From Belliella aquatica (lineage in GTDB: Bacteria; Bacteroidota; Bacteroidia; Cytophagales; Cyclobacteriaceae): a stretch of 64,000 nt of DNA. The stretch is taken from the NCBI RefSeq assembly GCF_014637795.1, contig NZ_BMFD01000003.1, forward strand, positions 23,754 through 87,753, given 5' to 3'. The position numbers were made by a program, and so were the translations under genes. This document shows positions 45,398-54,691 of the stretch, piece by piece. The notes below the pieces were generated by a model. The model saw nothing but the letters and a program-made list of their open reading frames with translations, ran no database searches and was not told the origin of the DNA. Positions within the stretch are counted from its first letter, which is position 1. The number at the start of each line of letters is the position of its first letter.

Positions 45398-45877
45398 TCA
45401 ATATGCAAACCCAAATCGTTTGTAAATGAATGACATCAACCAAGCTGGCCCGATTAAAAGAAACTGTACATCTTTTAGAAATGATGGTTTTTTCCCCTCT
45501 ATCTTATGACCATAAAACTGGAATACCCAAGCAACGATAAAAACAGCTACTGAAATTATCCAAAGTGGTATTGGAGAAATCAAGTAAATCAAGTTGGCGA
45601 CAGCTAAACAAAGTGCGGAGAAGAAAAACATGCCCAATGCCAAAGGAGGGGAGATGGAAACGTAATAAAAGAGAATGATTATTAATACGATTGTAGCCCA
45701 ATTGGCAAAGCTTCCTAGGAATGGCAGAAAGTTTTCAATAATCCCTGAGGGAATACTGAAGATCAATCCAACAATACTAAAAAAGATAGCAGGCACACAA
45801 ATCCAATGAATGGTTTTGTTTGTTTCATTTTGGTGGCTAAGCCCATATTCATGAAGTAATGCATCGATTTTTCTCAT
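45398..45877 (-). CDS. DUF962 / Mpo1-like membrane protein
   Basis: 159 residues with four hydrophobic segments. The N-terminal LLHEYGLSHQNETNKTIHWI carries the His residues shared with yeast Mpo1 (YGL010W), an Fe2+-dependent dioxygenase in 2-hydroxy fatty-acid degradation; FQFYGHKIEGKKPS also fits. The bacterial substrate is unknown. The bacterial role is inferred from the family. Confidence 0.85.
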   Translation of the reverse strand: MRKIDALLHEYGLSHQNETNKTIHWICVPAIFFSIVGLIFSIPSGIIENFLPFLGSFANWATIVLIIILFYYVSISPPLALGMFFFSALCLAVANLIYLISPIPLWIISVAVFIVAWVFQFYGHKIEGKKPSFLKDVQFLLIGPAWLMSFIYKRFGFAY

Positions 45878-45961
45878 AGAAGCTGTCTTTCTGGATTGGC
45901 GGTTGGAATATCAGGATTAAATTAATAAATAGTCTTCAATTATCTTTAAAAAAAATGAAGA

Positions 45962-47086
45962 ATGCTGAGTTACTGGGAACGTGAACATTTTCTAAAATAT
46001 GATCTAATAGTAGTTGGTGCTGGAATTGTGGGGTTGTCTGTTGCGGTGCAATACGCAAATAAATATCCTGAAAAGAAGGTTCTTGTGCTGGAAAGAGGTC
46101 TTTTTCCAAGTGGTGCAAGCACCAAAAATGCTGGCTTTGCTTGTTTCGGTAGTTTGACTGAAATTCTTGATGATCTTAATACTCTATCTGAGATTGAGGT
46201 GTCTGAATTGGTAAAAAAGAGATTCAAGGGCTTAAATTCAATCAGAGAATTTTTTGGAGATGAATCGCTCGGTTATCAAGCTAGCGGAGGATATGAACTC
46301 ATTACTGAAAATGAAATTGATGCACTAACCAAAATTGAGAGCATCAACCAATTACTCTTTCCTATTTTTCAGAGGAATGTATTTGAGATTATAAGTAAAA
46401 TCCAGGACTTTGGGTTTGGACCAAGAGTGAAATGTATCGTTAAGAATCATTTTGAAGGGGAATTAGATTCAGGGATGTTTTTGGATTCTCTTTGGAAAAA
46501 ATCACAAGCACTAGGAGTAAAGATTCTTACAGGTGCAGAAGTTAAAGAACTCGATCAAATTGAAAAATCAATACGTGTTGGAAGTCCATTCTCAGAGAAT
46601 AAGCTCATTAGTTTCCAAGCTAAACAAATTGCAATCTGTACCAATGCATTTACAAAAACTCTTGTTCCTGATTTAGACATCAAACCTGGACGAGGATTGA
46701 TTTTGGTCAGTAAGCCATTAGAAAATGAAATTCCATGGTCAGGTTCATTTCATTATGACAAGGGATATGTCTATTTCAGAAAAGTGTATGGAAATAGACT
46801 GATGATTGGAGGAGGTAGAAATATTGATTTTGAAGGAGAACAAACGAATCAATTTGAAATCAATCCAAAGGTCAAATCTTATCTCTTAGATTTAATTGCT
46901 AAAGAGATTTTACCTAATCAAAAGTTTGAATTAGAGATGGAATGGACTGGTATTATGGCTTTTGGCGAGACAAAACAACCCATTGTCAAAATGCTAGCAG
47001 AAGATGTTTGTATTGGAGTGAGGTTGGGAGGAATGGGAGTTGCGATAGGCTGGGAGACAGCCACCGAGATGCTTAGTCATTTTTAA
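45962..47086 (+). CDS. FAD-dependent oxidoreductase (DAO family)
   Basis: 374 residues from an ATG. An FAD Rossmann motif YDLIVVGAGIVGLSVAVQYA lies at about 13-32, followed by ERGLFPSGASTKNAGFACFG, the flavin-contact region of the D-amino-acid oxidase superfamily. The substrate domain has GGYELITENE, and a C-terminal GIRPATKD-like segment is replaced here by MEWTGIMAFGETKQPIVK; the end IGVRLGGMGVAIGWETA closes the FAD site. It probably oxidises an amine or amino acid; the substrate is unknown. Followed at 61 bp by nhaC on the same strand. Confidence 0.82.
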   Translation: MLSYWEREHFLKYDLIVVGAGIVGLSVAVQYANKYPEKKVLVLERGLFPSGASTKNAGFACFGSLTEILDDLNTLSEIEVSELVKKRFKGLNSIREFFGDESLGYQASGGYELITENEIDALTKIESINQLLFPIFQRNVFEIISKIQDFGFGPRVKCIVKNHFEGELDSGMFLDSLWKKSQALGVKILTGAEVKELDQIEKSIRVGSPFSENKLISFQAKQIAICTNAFTKTLVPDLDIKPGRGLILVSKPLENEIPWSGSFHYDKGYVYFRKVYGNRLMIGGGRNIDFEGEQTNQFEINPKVKSYLLDLIAKEILPNQKFELEMEWTGIMAFGETKQPIVKMLAEDVCIGVRLGGMGVAIGWETATEMLSHF

Positions 47087-47147
47087 GAGGTGAAATGTTC
47101 CAAAATTTTATTAATTTCAAACTTCTAAAAACTCCAAAAAGTATTTA

Positions 47148-48629
47148 ATGGCTAAGATACGTAAAGAACCAACGATCCTCGAATCGATATTTCCCATTCT
47201 ATTTTTAATTATTTTACTTGTAATCAATATTTGGATTTTTGGTACTGATGGTCTAGATGGCTCCAATCAAATAGTTCTGGTGATTTCCTCAGCTGTAGCT
47301 GCAATGGTTGCTGTTTTCAGACTGAATATCAAGTGGGAAGTTCTACAAGATGGTATTGTAAAAAGTATCAGTGCCGCTATGTCGAGTATTCTAATTTTGT
47401 TATTAATTGGTTCATTGGCAGGTACGTGGATGTTGAGTGGTATTGTTCCAGCTATGATATATTATGGCTTACAAGTTTTAAACCCTACGATTTTCTTGAT
47501 TGCGGCTTGTTTGGTTAGTGCAGTGGTTTCTATTGCAACAGGTTCGAGCTGGACCACTGTGGCAACAGTTGGTGTAGCGCTACTTGGAATTGGAAAGGCT
47601 CTAGGATTTAGTGAAGGAATTATAGCAGGATCAATTATTTCTGGAGCATATTTTGGGGATAAAATGTCCCCACTCTCAGATACTACCAATCTGGCACCTG
47701 CAATGGCGGGGACAGATTTGTTTACGCATATTAGGCACATGACCAAAACCACTGTTCCATCGATTTTAATCACTTTGGTGATTTTTGGAGTTATAGGTTT
47801 TACTTCAGGTGCTGAAGGTTCTGTAGAGCAAGTCAAAGGTATTTCAAATGTAATTACAGAGAAATTTAATATTTCAGGTTGGTTGTTTTTGGTACCATTA
47901 GTAGTGATTGGATTAATTGTCAAAAAAGTACCCGCAGTTCCAGCTTTATTGGTCGGAGCATTGCTAGGTGGAGTTTTTGCTATTATTTTCCAACCACAGA
48001 TTATTTATACAATCGCTGGGGAAGAAGGGATGGGTTATGCTTACAATTCTTTCAAAGCAGTCATGATGGCACTCTATGGAGATATCAGCATAGTGACCTC
48101 CAATGATATCGTAAATGAGCTTTTGATCACTGGCGGTATGTCTGGGATGCTCAATACAATATGGCTGATCATTTGTGCGATGATCTTTGGTGGGATAATG
48201 GAAGAAAGTAAGATGCTCTCTGTCTTAGCTGAGGCTGTCATAAGAAAAGTACATTCAGTTGGATCACTTGTCGCTTCTACAGCTGCTACTTGTATGTTTT
48301 TCAATGTGACAACCTCGGATCAATATTTAGCCATATTGGTACCAGGTAGAATGTATGCTGATATTTATAGAAAGAGAGGATTGAAGCCAGAGAATTTGAG
48401 TAGGACATTAGAAGATAGTGCCACAGTGACATCTGTTCTTGTTCCATGGAATACATGTGGAGCTACTCAAGCATCTGTTTTAGGTGTGGCTACTTTGACC
48501 TATGCACCCTATTGTTTTTTTAATATCATTAGTCCATTCATGACGATAATGTATGGCTATTTGAAATTAGGCATAAATTACTATTCTGAAGAAGAAATGA
48601 TTGAGATCAAAAAGGAGTTTTCTGTATGA
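47148..48629 (+). CDS. nhaC: Na+/H+ antiporter, NhaC family
   Basis: 493 residues with about twelve hydrophobic segments. NhaC signatures include LVSAVVSIATGSSWTTVATV, GSIISGAYFGDKMSPLSDTT, and the late DSATVTSVLVPWNTCGATQA. Exports Na+ in exchange for protons, helping growth at high pH or salinity. The stop overlaps the start of the exonuclease gene by 4 bp (ATGA). Confidence 0.92.
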   Translation: MAKIRKEPTILESIFPILFLIILLVINIWIFGTDGLDGSNQIVLVISSAVAAMVAVFRLNIKWEVLQDGIVKSISAAMSSILILLLIGSLAGTWMLSGIVPAMIYYGLQVLNPTIFLIAACLVSAVVSIATGSSWTTVATVGVALLGIGKALGFSEGIIAGSIISGAYFGDKMSPLSDTTNLAPAMAGTDLFTHIRHMTKTTVPSILITLVIFGVIGFTSGAEGSVEQVKGISNVITEKFNISGWLFLVPLVVIGLIVKKVPAVPALLVGALLGGVFAIIFQPQIIYTIAGEEGMGYAYNSFKAVMMALYGDISIVTSNDIVNELLITGGMSGMLNTIWLIICAMIFGGIMEESKMLSVLAEAVIRKVHSVGSLVASTAATCMFFNVTTSDQYLAILVPGRMYADIYRKRGLKPENLSRTLEDSATVTSVLVPWNTCGATQASVLGVATLTYAPYCFFNIISPFMTIMYGYLKLGINYYSEEEMIEIKKEFSV

Positions 48630-49228
48630 TTTTGAAGAGTATCACAAAAGATCAAGTGAATGAATTAGAATTAGGGCAATTTGAAGGAGAAATTGTCTTA
48701 GTGAATTCTTTGGATCAAGTTCAAGAAGTTATTGATGAATTGTCAATGCACGATTTGATTGGTTTCGATACAGAAACCAAACCAGCATTTCGAAAAGGAG
48801 TTTATAATTACGTTTCTCTCCTTCAGCTTTCTACCCCAGATGTAGCGTTTTTGATTAGGTTGAATGAAATTGGACTACCAAAGGGGATTCAAAAAATCAT
48901 GGAAAACCCAAAGGTTTTGAAAATCGGTGCAGCAGTTTTAGATGATTTACGAGCATTGCGGAAGCATGCAGAGGATTTTACACCTGCAAGCTTTTTTGAT
49001 TTGAATGACCAATTAAAAAAGGTTGGTTTCCAGAATATCGGAGTGAGAAATTTAGCGGCGATGGTTTTGGAAATTAGAATCTCCAAATCAGAGCAAGTTT
49101 CCAATTGGGAAGCGCCAACACTTACAGAAAAACAAATGCTCTATGCAGCAACGGATGCTTGGGTATGCCTAGAAATTTATAAAAAACTTCAATACCAAGG
49201 TTATCTAGACGAGCTGTTTAATTGCTAA
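48626..49228 (+). CDS. 3'-5' exonuclease, DEDDy (RNase D-like)
   Basis: 200 residues. The DEDD residues are visible: Asp and Glu in IGFDTETKPAF, an Asp in VLDDLRALRKH, and Asp with Tyr four positions before it in YAATDAWVCL (the DEDDy type). Only the exonuclease fold is present, without the HRDC domains of RNase D. It may trim RNA or DNA 3' ends. Translationally coupled to nhaC; its 3' end overlaps the convergent yigZ gene by 11 bp. Confidence 0.87.
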   Translation: MILKSITKDQVNELELGQFEGEIVLVNSLDQVQEVIDELSMHDLIGFDTETKPAFRKGVYNYVSLLQLSTPDVAFLIRLNEIGLPKGIQKIMENPKVLKIGAAVLDDLRALRKHAEDFTPASFFDLNDQLKKVGFQNIGVRNLAAMVLEIRISKSEQVSNWEAPTLTEKQMLYAATDAWVCLEIYKKLQYQGYLDELFNC

Positions 49229-49817
49229 TTTCCTTTGCTTGATCGATATCATCAATCTTGATACTAAAGCTTTCATAAGCGCCTTCTCTTACTAATACAT
49301 TCATCTGGCAAGTATTATCGAATGATTGATCAATGATTTCCAAATCAAAGTCTTTTACAAGCCGCATTACATCATTCATTGCCAAATAGTCAAATTCTAG
49401 CATTATCTTTCTCTTGACGATTGCTTCAATGATTTCATTGTTCTCAATAGCCTCCGCTGCGGCGGTTTTGTAGGCTGTGATCAATCCACCAACACCCAGT
49501 TTTGTTCCTCCAAAATAGCGGATCACTACAATAAGCGTATTTGTCAATTCATTTGACCGGATTTGACCGAGGATTGGATCTCCCGCTGAGTGATTTGGTT
49601 CACCGTCATCATTTGCTCGATATTGTTCTTGATTTTTTCCTAAAATATAGGCGTAGCAATGATGTCTAGCGTCGTAATATTGTTTTCTGAGCTGATCCAA
49701 TATTTCTTTTACGCCTTCTTCATCACTGACAGGATAAGCAAAAGCTAAAAATTTACTCCCCTTTTCTTTATAAAGTCCTTCTGAAGTTTTTGATAAGGTG
49801 AGATAGGTATCCTCCAT
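49218..49817 (-). CDS. yigZ: YigZ/IMPACT (UPF0029) family protein
   Basis: 199 residues. The N-terminal IMPACT domain shows KEKGSKFLAFAYPVSDEE, ARHHCYAYILG, DDGEPNHSAGDPILG and VIRYFGGTKLGVGGLITAY, the standard family motifs; a smaller C-terminal domain (about 135-199) follows. The family is linked to translation control in eukaryotes, and the bacterial role is unsettled. Single gene with an ATG at 49817. Confidence 0.92.
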   Translation of the reverse strand: MEDTYLTLSKTSEGLYKEKGSKFLAFAYPVSDEEGVKEILDQLRKQYYDARHHCYAYILGKNQEQYRANDDGEPNHSAGDPILGQIRSNELTNTLIVVIRYFGGTKLGVGGLITAYKTAAAEAIENNEIIEAIVKRKIMLEFDYLAMNDVMRLVKDFDLEIIDQSFDNTCQMNVLVREGAYESFSIKIDDIDQAKEISN

Positions 49818-49938
49818 AGTTTTATTCCTCTCAAGATTGATGTGTCTTGGTGCGTTTTCTTTGAATTAACCCAAAATTAACAAAATAGAAATTTTAGACA
49901 GGCACTAATCTTAAATATTGTTTTAATTTTGAATTGAC

Positions 49939-50337
49939 ATGAATCAATTTTCAAAACCTGAAATTATCCTTTTAAAGGGAGTCATTAGCGACTCGGGAGA
50001 TCTTCATTTTTTAGAGGAAAGTGGAGAATTTCCCTTTTCAATAGCACGTTCCTTTTGGATAACAGGTGTTCCTGAAGGAGGAAAACGGGGTGTTCATGCG
50101 CATAAAGAAGAGATGCAAGTGTTAATTGCACTTCAGGGGGCCTTGGAAGTGAGTTTAGAAAAAAGTGGAGAGGTATTGTCATTCTCACTCAACTCCCCAA
50201 ATCAAGCATTGATTTTACCTGCGATGTATTGGTCGGAAGTTATATTTGGTAAAGGAGCTGTTCTCCTTGGATTATCGAATAGAAAATTTTCGGAAAGTGA
50301 TTATATCAGAGATAAAAATGAATTTGATGCACTTTAA
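49939..50337 (+). CDS. WxcM-like sugar 3,4-ketoisomerase (FdtA/QdtA type)
   Basis: 132-residue cupin. Matches the FdtA pattern: GDLHFLEESGEFPFSIARSF, then VPEGGKRGVHAHKEEMQVLI with the catalytic HAH, then LEVSLEKSGEVLSFSLN and a C-terminal DYIRDKNEF. FdtA/QdtA proteins convert a dTDP-4-keto-6-deoxyhexose to its 3-keto isomer during surface polysaccharide synthesis. The two following genes overlap or nearly abut it, forming a small sugar-modification operon. Only the ketoisomerase is present; no aminotransferase was seen beside it. Confidence 0.78.
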   Translation: MNQFSKPEIILLKGVISDSGDLHFLEESGEFPFSIARSFWITGVPEGGKRGVHAHKEEMQVLIALQGALEVSLEKSGEVLSFSLNSPNQALILPAMYWSEVIFGKGAVLLGLSNRKFSESDYIRDKNEFDAL

Positions 50338-51253
50338 AAAAGACATGGACGGTCAGGTTAGTTTCGCCCTTGATACCTTCGAACAAAGCTCCCATGATTA
50401 TTTCTTACAGAGTTTTGTTCCTGGAGATGCTGTGAATTATTTGTATGGAAAACTGATAAAAAAAGAAATTACCAAGGCAGAAATTTTCATTTCTATTGAT
50501 GCCCATGGACAAGCGGAGTCTCTACCCAAAAGTCCCTTTGGTGGATTTTGGATTGATGAAGCTATACATTCAGACGTCATTTCCGATTTCATTAATTTTT
50601 TGACAGAGAATTTAAGAAGTATCGGTGTTAAGAATTTTAAAGTTACTCAGGCACCTTCTGTATATGGGAACAAATCAGACTTGATTGGATATTTGTTGTT
50701 CAGCCAAGGATTTGTGCTTACGAAAGTCTTGAATCATCAGATTTTAGCCGGGAAAAAGTCTATTAAGAATACTTTCAATCAGCTTTATTCTAAATATAAT
50801 AAAAAAGCAAAAGAACAAAAATATAATGTTACAACTGGAAATATTCAAAGCTTCAATTTTTTGGAGGATATAGCCAAATGGAAAAATACCAGAGGACATG
50901 ACGTTTCTATCGAGGAGAATAAATTGATTCAGCAGGTTTCTAATTTTCCTGAGCGATATTTTGTGATTACGATCCTCCATGAAGGGGAAGCAGTTGCGCA
51001 TGCTATTGCGGTTAAATTGACTTCTGATAGTTTGTATTATTTTTATTCAGCCATCAATCCCAAAAATCAGCTTCGTTTGACAGGAGAATTACTTATGGTC
51101 TATTTGCTCAAATTGGCAATGGAAAAGAAAGTTTCTTTCCTTGATTTAGGCTCCTCAGATTTGGAGGGAAAGCCCAATCATAAGTTGATTTACTTTAAGA
51201 ATAAATTTGCTGACACTTGGTCAAATAAATCTACTTGGTCTAAGGAATTGTAG
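50318..51253 (+). CDS. FemAB/GNAT-like acyltransferase
   Basis: 311 residues from the ATG at 50318, within the last codons of the previous gene (20-bp overlap); an ATG at 50327 is equally possible. The C-terminal half has GNAT-like elements: RYFVITILHEGEAVAHAIAV, then DSLYYFYSAINPKNQLRLTG, then FLDLGSSDLEGKPNHKLIYF. The N-terminal half resembles the first lobe of FemAB-type proteins. It probably transfers an acyl or aminoacyl group to an amino sugar made by the operon; this is inferred from the neighbour. Cytoplasmic, no signal. Confidence 0.65.
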   Translation: MNLMHFKKDMDGQVSFALDTFEQSSHDYFLQSFVPGDAVNYLYGKLIKKEITKAEIFISIDAHGQAESLPKSPFGGFWIDEAIHSDVISDFINFLTENLRSIGVKNFKVTQAPSVYGNKSDLIGYLLFSQGFVLTKVLNHQILAGKKSIKNTFNQLYSKYNKKAKEQKYNVTTGNIQSFNFLEDIAKWKNTRGHDVSIEENKLIQQVSNFPERYFVITILHEGEAVAHAIAVKLTSDSLYYFYSAINPKNQLRLTGELLMVYLLKLAMEKKVSFLDLGSSDLEGKPNHKLIYFKNKFADTWSNKSTWSKEL

Positions 51254-51255
51254 GT

Positions 51256-52212
51256 ATGAACACTTCTTCTCTTGTTTCAATCATTTGCACAGTTTTCAAT
51301 CAGGAAGATTATGTGGTAGAGGCTTTGGAAAGTGTGAAAAATCAAGACTATCAAAATTACGAATTGATTATTCTCGAAAATGGGAGTGAGGATGATTCTG
51401 CTAAGTTGATCAAAAAATGGGTTGCTGAAAACGGAACTTTACCTATAAAGGTGATTCATCAAAAAACGCCATTGCCTTATTGCCAAATGTTCAATAAAGG
51501 GCTCGCTATCAGTCAGGGAAAGTATATCATGGATCTTTCTGGAGATGATTTGATTTTACCCGGGCATTTGACAAAAAGTGTTGCAAGATTAGCCGAAAAC
51601 CCTGATTCAGGATTTTGTTTTTCGGATGTTGAGTTATTTAAAGCAGGTCAAAAAGCAGAGGCTTTTTATCAAAGGGATCAAAGTGGCATTTTAACCCAAA
51701 GGGTAAAAGAGGGTGATATTTACATTGAAATCGTCAAGGGGAATCCCATTTTATCAGTGTCCTTGATTTTTGATGGAGAAAAGTTAAAGGGAATCGGTGG
51801 GTATGATGAGTCACTGGTCTATGAAGACTTTGATGTTTTGGTGAGGCTCTCAAGGAAATTTCCCGCAGTTTTTTCAAACCATATAGGAGTCAAAAAACGA
51901 CTTCATTCCGATTCATTTTCCTATCAGCAATACCAACCCAAAGTTTCGAAAATGTTACCATCGACACTTCGGGTTTGTCAGAAAATCTTTGAATTGAATC
52001 TTACAAAGGAAGAAAATCAAGCCTTGCTTTCTAGGGCCATGTTTGAAGCTAAACATGCACTTTGGTCTGCAAACTTTGAGGTGGCACAAGGATTCTTAAA
52101 TCTTGCCAAGGAGCTAGGAAATACTGGGTTTAAGTACAACCTGTTCAAACTCTGGGCAAAATCAAAGGTTAATTTATCAGGAATTTATACGTTCTTGAAA
52201 AGACAACATTAG
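51256..52212 (+). CDS. Family 2 glycosyltransferase
   Basis: 318 residues. GT-A fold: VSIICTVFNQEDYVVEALES at the N-terminus, IILENGSEDDSAKLI, and LSGDDLILPG carrying the metal-binding Asp pair. A helical C-terminal region (about 230-318) lacks TM segments. It starts 2 bp after the acyltransferase stop, which fits the three-gene sugar operon. The donor and acceptor are unknown. Its end overlaps the convergent M16-like gene by 4 bp. Confidence 0.85.
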   Translation: MNTSSLVSIICTVFNQEDYVVEALESVKNQDYQNYELIILENGSEDDSAKLIKKWVAENGTLPIKVIHQKTPLPYCQMFNKGLAISQGKYIMDLSGDDLILPGHLTKSVARLAENPDSGFCFSDVELFKAGQKAEAFYQRDQSGILTQRVKEGDIYIEIVKGNPILSVSLIFDGEKLKGIGGYDESLVYEDFDVLVRLSRKFPAVFSNHIGVKKRLHSDSFSYQQYQPKVSKMLPSTLRVCQKIFELNLTKEENQALLSRAMFEAKHALWSANFEVAQGFLNLAKELGNTGFKYNLFKLWAKSKVNLSGIYTFLKRQH

Positions 52213-53480
52213 CCGACAATCACCTCAACCATATCAGCTTTATCCAAATATTTTTGGCCGACTTCTAAAATATCTTGGGCAGTGAATTTTCTGATGAAGT
52301 CTAGTTTTTCTTCATAGAATGAATGGTCTAAACCTGCCTGATGAATACTCTTAAATCTTCCAATCAGATCAAAAGGAGAACTGAAATTAGAAAGGAAGTT
52401 TCCAATCATATAGTTTCTGACAGTTTCCAATTCATCAATCCCGACTAATTCAGTTTTGAGAAGGTCTATTTCCTTATAGATTTCAGTGATGACTTCTTCT
52501 AGATATTGCTTTTGAACATCTGCCATGACTACCCAGTAGTCAGCACTCTTCAAACTCCCAATGCTGCTGTATATCCCATACGTGTGGCCTTTCTCTTCAC
52601 GAATGTTTTTGATCAATCGTGAACCAAAATATCCACCTAGTATGGTGTTAAAAACAGAAAGCGCATGATAGTCAGGATGACTTTTTGGGATCAAATGACA
52701 GCCAATTCTAATTGTAGACTGAAGGGACTTTTCTTTTTCTTCGTATTCTCTGGTTTTTGGCACATTTTGAAAAGCAGGGAATTCTCTTTCGGTAAAATTC
52801 GCCTCCAAAGAACCCAAAGCATCAGCAATCAAATTCAATTCAACTTCGTCTACATTTCCTGTAAGAAATATTTCTGGATTGAACCAAAGAGAGTTTTGAT
52901 AATAGTCTACTAGGTCAGATCTTTCAATTATTTCAACATCGTATTCTTCAGAGATCAATCCATAAGGATGGTCTTCTCCAAAAAGCTGCTTCCTGAATAG
53001 CTGACTTGCCCTTGCTGCATTTTGTTCTCTCTGAAGACTTATGCTCAAGGCTTTTTGTGATTTCCTCTTAGCAAGCTCTTTTTCCGGAAATGTAGCTTCT
53101 GTCAACAAAGATCTGAATACAGGAAGTACTTCAGAGAAATGTTTTTTTGTGGTCAGAAGTGCTATGCTATTGTTCTCAAACCCAGAACTCACATCTACTT
53201 CGCTGGCATAGTGGTCAAAAAAATCGTCCAACTCTGACGCAGAAAGGTTGTTTGTCCCTTCCATTATCATGTTAAGTGTAAAAAAGGAAGTGAGCTTTTT
53301 ATCCACTAATCCTAATGATCTCTGTGTATCAGTATTGATTTCTAAGCGAATGGCATCAATATCAGGTGTAGGTATAAAATACAAGTGGACTCCATTTTGA
53401 AGAGTCCGCTTGATTGGGTTTTGTAAGGAAATATCTTCTGGAATTTGAAATTCAGGAGATTTACTTCTGTCTAATGTCAT
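52209..53480 (-). CDS. M16 peptidase-like protein lacking the zinc motif
   Basis: 423 residues, cytoplasmic or periplasmic with no clear signal peptide. The insulinase fold is present: NGVHLYFIPTPDIDAIRLEI, MEGTNNLSASELDDFFDHYA, and the second half with GSRLIKNIREEKGHTYGIYS, whose Arg and Tyr are the substrate-positioning pair of the partner domain. The HxxEH zinc motif expected near residue 50 is replaced by SFFTLNMIMEGT, so it is probably catalytically inactive. Its ATG overlaps the porV stop by 1 bp (TAATG), making it the last gene of the T9SS/pssA operon. Confidence 0.8.
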   Translation of the reverse strand: MTLDRSKSPEFQIPEDISLQNPIKRTLQNGVHLYFIPTPDIDAIRLEINTDTQRSLGLVDKKLTSFFTLNMIMEGTNNLSASELDDFFDHYASEVDVSSGFENNSIALLTTKKHFSEVLPVFRSLLTEATFPEKELAKRKSQKALSISLQREQNAARASQLFRKQLFGEDHPYGLISEEYDVEIIERSDLVDYYQNSLWFNPEIFLTGNVDEVELNLIADALGSLEANFTEREFPAFQNVPKTREYEEKEKSLQSTIRIGCHLIPKSHPDYHALSVFNTILGGYFGSRLIKNIREEKGHTYGIYSSIGSLKSADYWVVMADVQKQYLEEVITEIYKEIDLLKTELVGIDELETVRNYMIGNFLSNFSSPFDLIGRFKSIHQAGLDHSFYEEKLDFIRKFTAQDILEVGQKYLDKADMVEVIVG

Positions 53481-54691
53481 TATTTTGAAATGTTGTATGC
53501 GAGAGAAAGTCTAAGTGTCTCTGCAAGAGGATGGTTTTGAACTTGAGGAACTAAGTAAGAAAAGTCGAATCCGAGTGATTTATAGTTGAAGCCAACACCC
53601 ATGGTGAAATAGCGTCTACCGCCTTTGTTGATGTTTTCGTGGAAATATCCTGTTCTCAATGCTAGTTTCTCATTGTAGAGATATTCAACACCAAAAGAAA
53701 TCATCATTTCCTGCATTTCTTCACTGAACCCTCCCGGTGCATCTGCAAATGAACCAAACATACCTGCGATAAGGGGTCTATTTGGATCTTTTCCTTCAGA
53801 AACTTCTAAGTTGCCATTTGAATCTCTGAAAAGTGTTCCATCTTCGTTTGTTCTGTAAATAGGAGGCGTTGGAACCATCAACTTATTGAAATCAAGTGCA
53901 AATGTGATAGAGTTGAATTCATCCATTTTGATTTGATAGGCCGTACCAATTCTAAAATTGGTTGGGATATAATCTAAGTCTTCAGCACTGTTGTAGGTTA
54001 GCTTAGGGCCAATGTTTGTAATAGACACTCCCCAAGACCAAACTCCTTCTTTGCTTCCTGCAAGTACATCTTTGGTGTAAAATAATCCCACATCGGTACC
54101 AACAGTTACACCAGGTCTACTTTCTGAGCCACCTGAGGAAGAAATGTTTCCTGATAAATTTGAATGTATAAATCTTGCTGAGATACCTAAGCCTAAATTT
54201 TCGGACAACCTTCTAGAGTAGGTACCACCAATAGCGATATCTCTTGGGTTGAATTCTCCTAATTCTTCTCCTCTTTGGTCAGTCAATTGGATGTCACCCA
54301 TATTGAAATAGCGAAGATCAAATCCAAAGGCTGAGTTTTCATCTATTTTTTTATAGCCTGTCAGGTAACTGACTGACATATCATTTACTAATCTTCCTAG
54401 CCAAGGGGAATAAGAGAGGGAGAAGCCCATGTCATCTTTGATAAAAGCAAGTTTCCCTGCATTCCAATGTGCAGAATTTGCATCAGGTGAAGTAGCTACA
54501 CCAACATCTCCCATGGCAGAATGTCTACTGTCTGGAGCAAAATTTAAAAAAGGAACAGCAGTTGTAATTACACGTCTATTGGGGTCTTGACCTGAGATGA
54601 TGGTCGAGTTTTGAGCTGTCGCTTCGTAAGTCAAAAGACATACCAAGGGAAGAAAAAGTGCTTTGAATGAATGGCTTACCGATATTTTCAT
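53480..54691 (-). CDS. porV: Type IX secretion system outer-membrane protein PorV
   Basis: 403 residues. Signal peptide MKISVSHSFKALFLPLVC, cleavage near ATAQ. The mature N-terminus RRVITTAVPFLNFAPDSRHS, then AMGDVGVATSPDANSAHWNA, is diagnostic of PorV (LptO), a FadL-family barrel that carries T9SS cargo from the translocon to the PorU sortase. Barrel strands fill the rest and the end is aromatic/hydrophobic. It overlaps porU by 4 bp (ATGA) and the M16-like gene by 1 bp. Confidence 0.94.
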   Translation of the reverse strand: MKISVSHSFKALFLPLVCLLTYEATAQNSTIISGQDPNRRVITTAVPFLNFAPDSRHSAMGDVGVATSPDANSAHWNAGKLAFIKDDMGFSLSYSPWLGRLVNDMSVSYLTGYKKIDENSAFGFDLRYFNMGDIQLTDQRGEELGEFNPRDIAIGGTYSRRLSENLGLGISARFIHSNLSGNISSSGGSESRPGVTVGTDVGLFYTKDVLAGSKEGVWSWGVSITNIGPKLTYNSAEDLDYIPTNFRIGTAYQIKMDEFNSITFALDFNKLMVPTPPIYRTNEDGTLFRDSNGNLEVSEGKDPNRPLIAGMFGSFADAPGGFSEEMQEMMISFGVEYLYNEKLALRTGYFHENINKGGRRYFTMGVGFNYKSLGFDFSYLVPQVQNHPLAETLRLSLAYNISK

